Of a stretch of DNA of 8,001 bases, positions 6,853 to 8,001 are shown piece by piece (the first letter of the stretch is position 1; each line of letters opens with the position of its first letter). A program made the translations under genes and the position numbers. This DNA comes from Planctomycetaceae bacterium (GTDB taxonomy: Bacteria; Planctomycetota; Planctomycetia; Pirellulales; Pirellulaceae), in assembly GCA_002862265.1 (NCBI GenBank), contig PKCQ01000618.1:1-8001 (forward strand), given 5' to 3'. The notes below the pieces were generated by a model, which searched no databases, was not told the DNA's origin, and was given only the letters and a program-made list of their open reading frames with translations.

Positions 6853-7580
6853 TTCAAGACTACATAAGCTGCTCTTCACCTTGGTGCATTACTTGTGATT
6901 GCAACCGTCGTTGCACTTTTTTAGCCGTTTGGTTGCTGCGATAGCGACCAGTCTTGCCTTCGTAATCGCAGAATTTCCAGAGCTCTCAAGGTTCAGCTGG
7001 AGCGACCTCTGCCACTTAGTATGAAGCATACCTTTCTGCCTCCTGGTCTGGAAGTTTTTAACGAGCTGGAAGAACCTAAACTTGAGCGAAAGCTTTTGCA
7101 GATCTCCGAATCCGCAAAGCTCGTGGCAGCTCAGCTGGAAGTTCCCGACACGATTTACCCAATTCGCGGGAAAGGAATCAGCAAAAGACTGTCCGGCCAG
7201 ACAGTGGGATTATTGTGAAATTGAACTCGGCTGCGTGGGCGGCGGATTTACGACGTTAGATACTGTGAGCGATTTTGCCAGCGGCGACAAAAAAGACTTC
7301 GCCAAGCCCAATCGAGGCAAATCAACCAGACAAGCTTATCTTTGCTTGGCGAGACCAGAATGAGCTCGCAAGGTTTGACCAAGCCTTGCTTTCCCGGGCT
7401 GGAATCGAGACCAAGGCTTGGTCCCTACTCCGGTGTATTCCCTCAACACTTGAAGTAGAGCTAACGATGCTGCAGATGGAGTGCTGCTAGCAGAATAAAC
7501 GAGAGATGGAGGAGCATTACAAAACGGTATTTGAATGCAGGACTCAAGGCAAAGATTTCAACTAGGCTGTCGTAGCACAG
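6853..7580 (+). pseudogene. Decayed divergent paralogue of the 303-residue membrane protein gene
   Basis: Translated pieces in shifting frames match the intact upstream protein in order. FKTT and GALLVIATVVALF then VWLL (6853-6935) match its membrane helix. PPGLEVFNELEEPKL (7039-7083) matches PPGVEEFEELQEPTL. QWDYCEIELGCVGGG (about 7205-7249) matches QLDYYKIELGAMGGG. LIFAWRDQNEL (about 7335-7367) and following residues match LIFMWRQKNQL, with 19 of 45 positions identical from that block onward. KTVFECR (7521-7541) matches KTVFESR. At least four frame changes and in-frame TAGs at 7488-7490 and 7563-7565 break it; the last falls just before the end of the homology. The Ser/Gly/Pro linker is missing. 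The 6853-7020 part is weakly supported, 7036-7565 strongly. Low identity suggests an old paralogue that died later, not a fresh tandem duplicate. Confidence 0.85.
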
Positions 7581-7586
7581 CTTTTC

Positions 7587-7620
7587 AAATGTGATGGAAC
7601 CTTACGGTTAAATCACATTT
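7587..7620. terminator. Hairpin after the pseudogene, possible bidirectional terminator
   Basis: AAATGTGAT (7587-7595) and ATCACATTT (7612-7620) are perfect 9-bp arms. Inside, after a GG/AA internal loop, AACC and GGTT pair around TTAC. It lies seven bases past the pseudogene remnant and between two units that converge, where a shared terminator would be expected. The T-tract is poor on both strands (CATTTCAG on the plus strand), so termination is a guess while the structure itself is clear. Confidence 0.4.
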
Positions 7621-7788
7621 CAGTCGTTTCACTTCGCAAGGTATAGAAACTGAGCTTGAACTGACAAAACGTAAGGTATGGTGAGGGCTTAATTGCAGAA
7701 CATCCTAGCATTTTCGTAAAATCGGCCAGTCCATGTCCTTTGCCTGCATCCACTTCTCGTCAACTCAGGTTATTATCGGTAGGAGTCT

Positions 7789-8001
7789 CTATCGGCACTC
7801 TCGCGGTAGATTCCTGCCGGAGCCAGGCAAGCAGACTTTGAGCACTTGCCAACGACTTTTCACAACGCCCTGTGGTGCCAAACCGAACCATTTGGCATCG
7901 AAAATTGAAGCATTGTCAAAAACACGGGCTCGGCGTCCGGTTTGCACATCTTGATACTCACGAACCCAAAGGAATTCCCCTAAATGCCAACGAACATCTA
8001 C
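7789..8001 (-). CDS. C-terminal part of an unidentified protein entering from the right edge
   Basis: The minus strand is open from the window end to TAG at 7789-7791, giving 70 residues with no start in view, so the gene begins outside. The translation reads like protein: VDVRWHLGEFLWVREYQ (1-17), TGRRARVFDNASIFDAKWFG (21-40), then KSRWQVLKVCLPG (48-60). Aromatic and charged residues are well mixed, unlike the opposite-strand frame. I recognise no family. The tail (SGRNLPRECR) is arginine-rich and could follow a late frameshift, so this may be a shortened gene or a remnant. It converges on the plus-strand operon. Confidence 0.45.
   Translation of the reverse strand, partial: VDVRWHLGEFLWVREYQDVQTGRRARVFDNASIFDAKWFGLAPQGVVKSRWQVLKVCLPGSGRNLPRECR

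Noticed and set aside
7733..7954. 73-codon plus-strand ORF
   Set aside because: It is the antisense shadow of the more protein-like minus-strand frame entering from the right edge.

Overview
The window looks like chromosomal DNA of a planctomycete, probably a Rhodopirellula/Pirellulaceae-type organism. This rests on gene content: a secreted toroid-repeat (prenyltransferase/squalene-oxidase-like) protein of a kind abundant in that phylum beside an orphan one-helix membrane protein, plus loose spacing, few Shine-Dalgarno sites and a TTG start. It is an inference, since no rRNA or other marker is present.

Left part (1-2701, all on the minus strand). A PhoR-type sensor histidine kinase (1025-2701) is followed downstream by phoU (201-884). 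This is the phosphate-signalling half of a Pho regulon, without phoB or pst genes in view. A strong AAGGAG followed by TTG argues that phoU starts at 884, not at the TTG/ATG codons near 951-959, which lie in an 8-bp inverted repeat. A good ribosome-binding site followed by ATG at the extreme left edge may begin another gene.

Middle (2702-4029). There is no confident protein gene here. It holds a doubtful 44-codon ORF, a perfect 12-bp-arm hairpin (3281-3317) and a self-contained minus-strand tRNA-Phe(GAA) unit with its own TTGACA-N17-TACGAT promoter and a rho-independent terminator.

Right part (4030-8001). A likely two-gene plus-strand operon encodes an exported 561-residue protein (signal peptide, alpha/alpha-toroid repeats, C-terminal HEAT-like segment) and a 303-residue protein with one N-terminal membrane helix, a Gly/Ser/Pro-rich linker and an unassigned C-terminal domain. 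Beyond it (about 6853-7580) lies a decayed, divergent second copy of the 303-residue gene, with several frameshifts and in-frame stops, lacking the linker. A 9-bp-arm hairpin follows. The C-terminal part of an unidentified minus-strand gene enters from the right edge.

The exported toroid protein, its membrane-anchored partner and the dead paralogue are the least described part of the window. A joint role at the cell envelope is plausible but not shown by the sequence.
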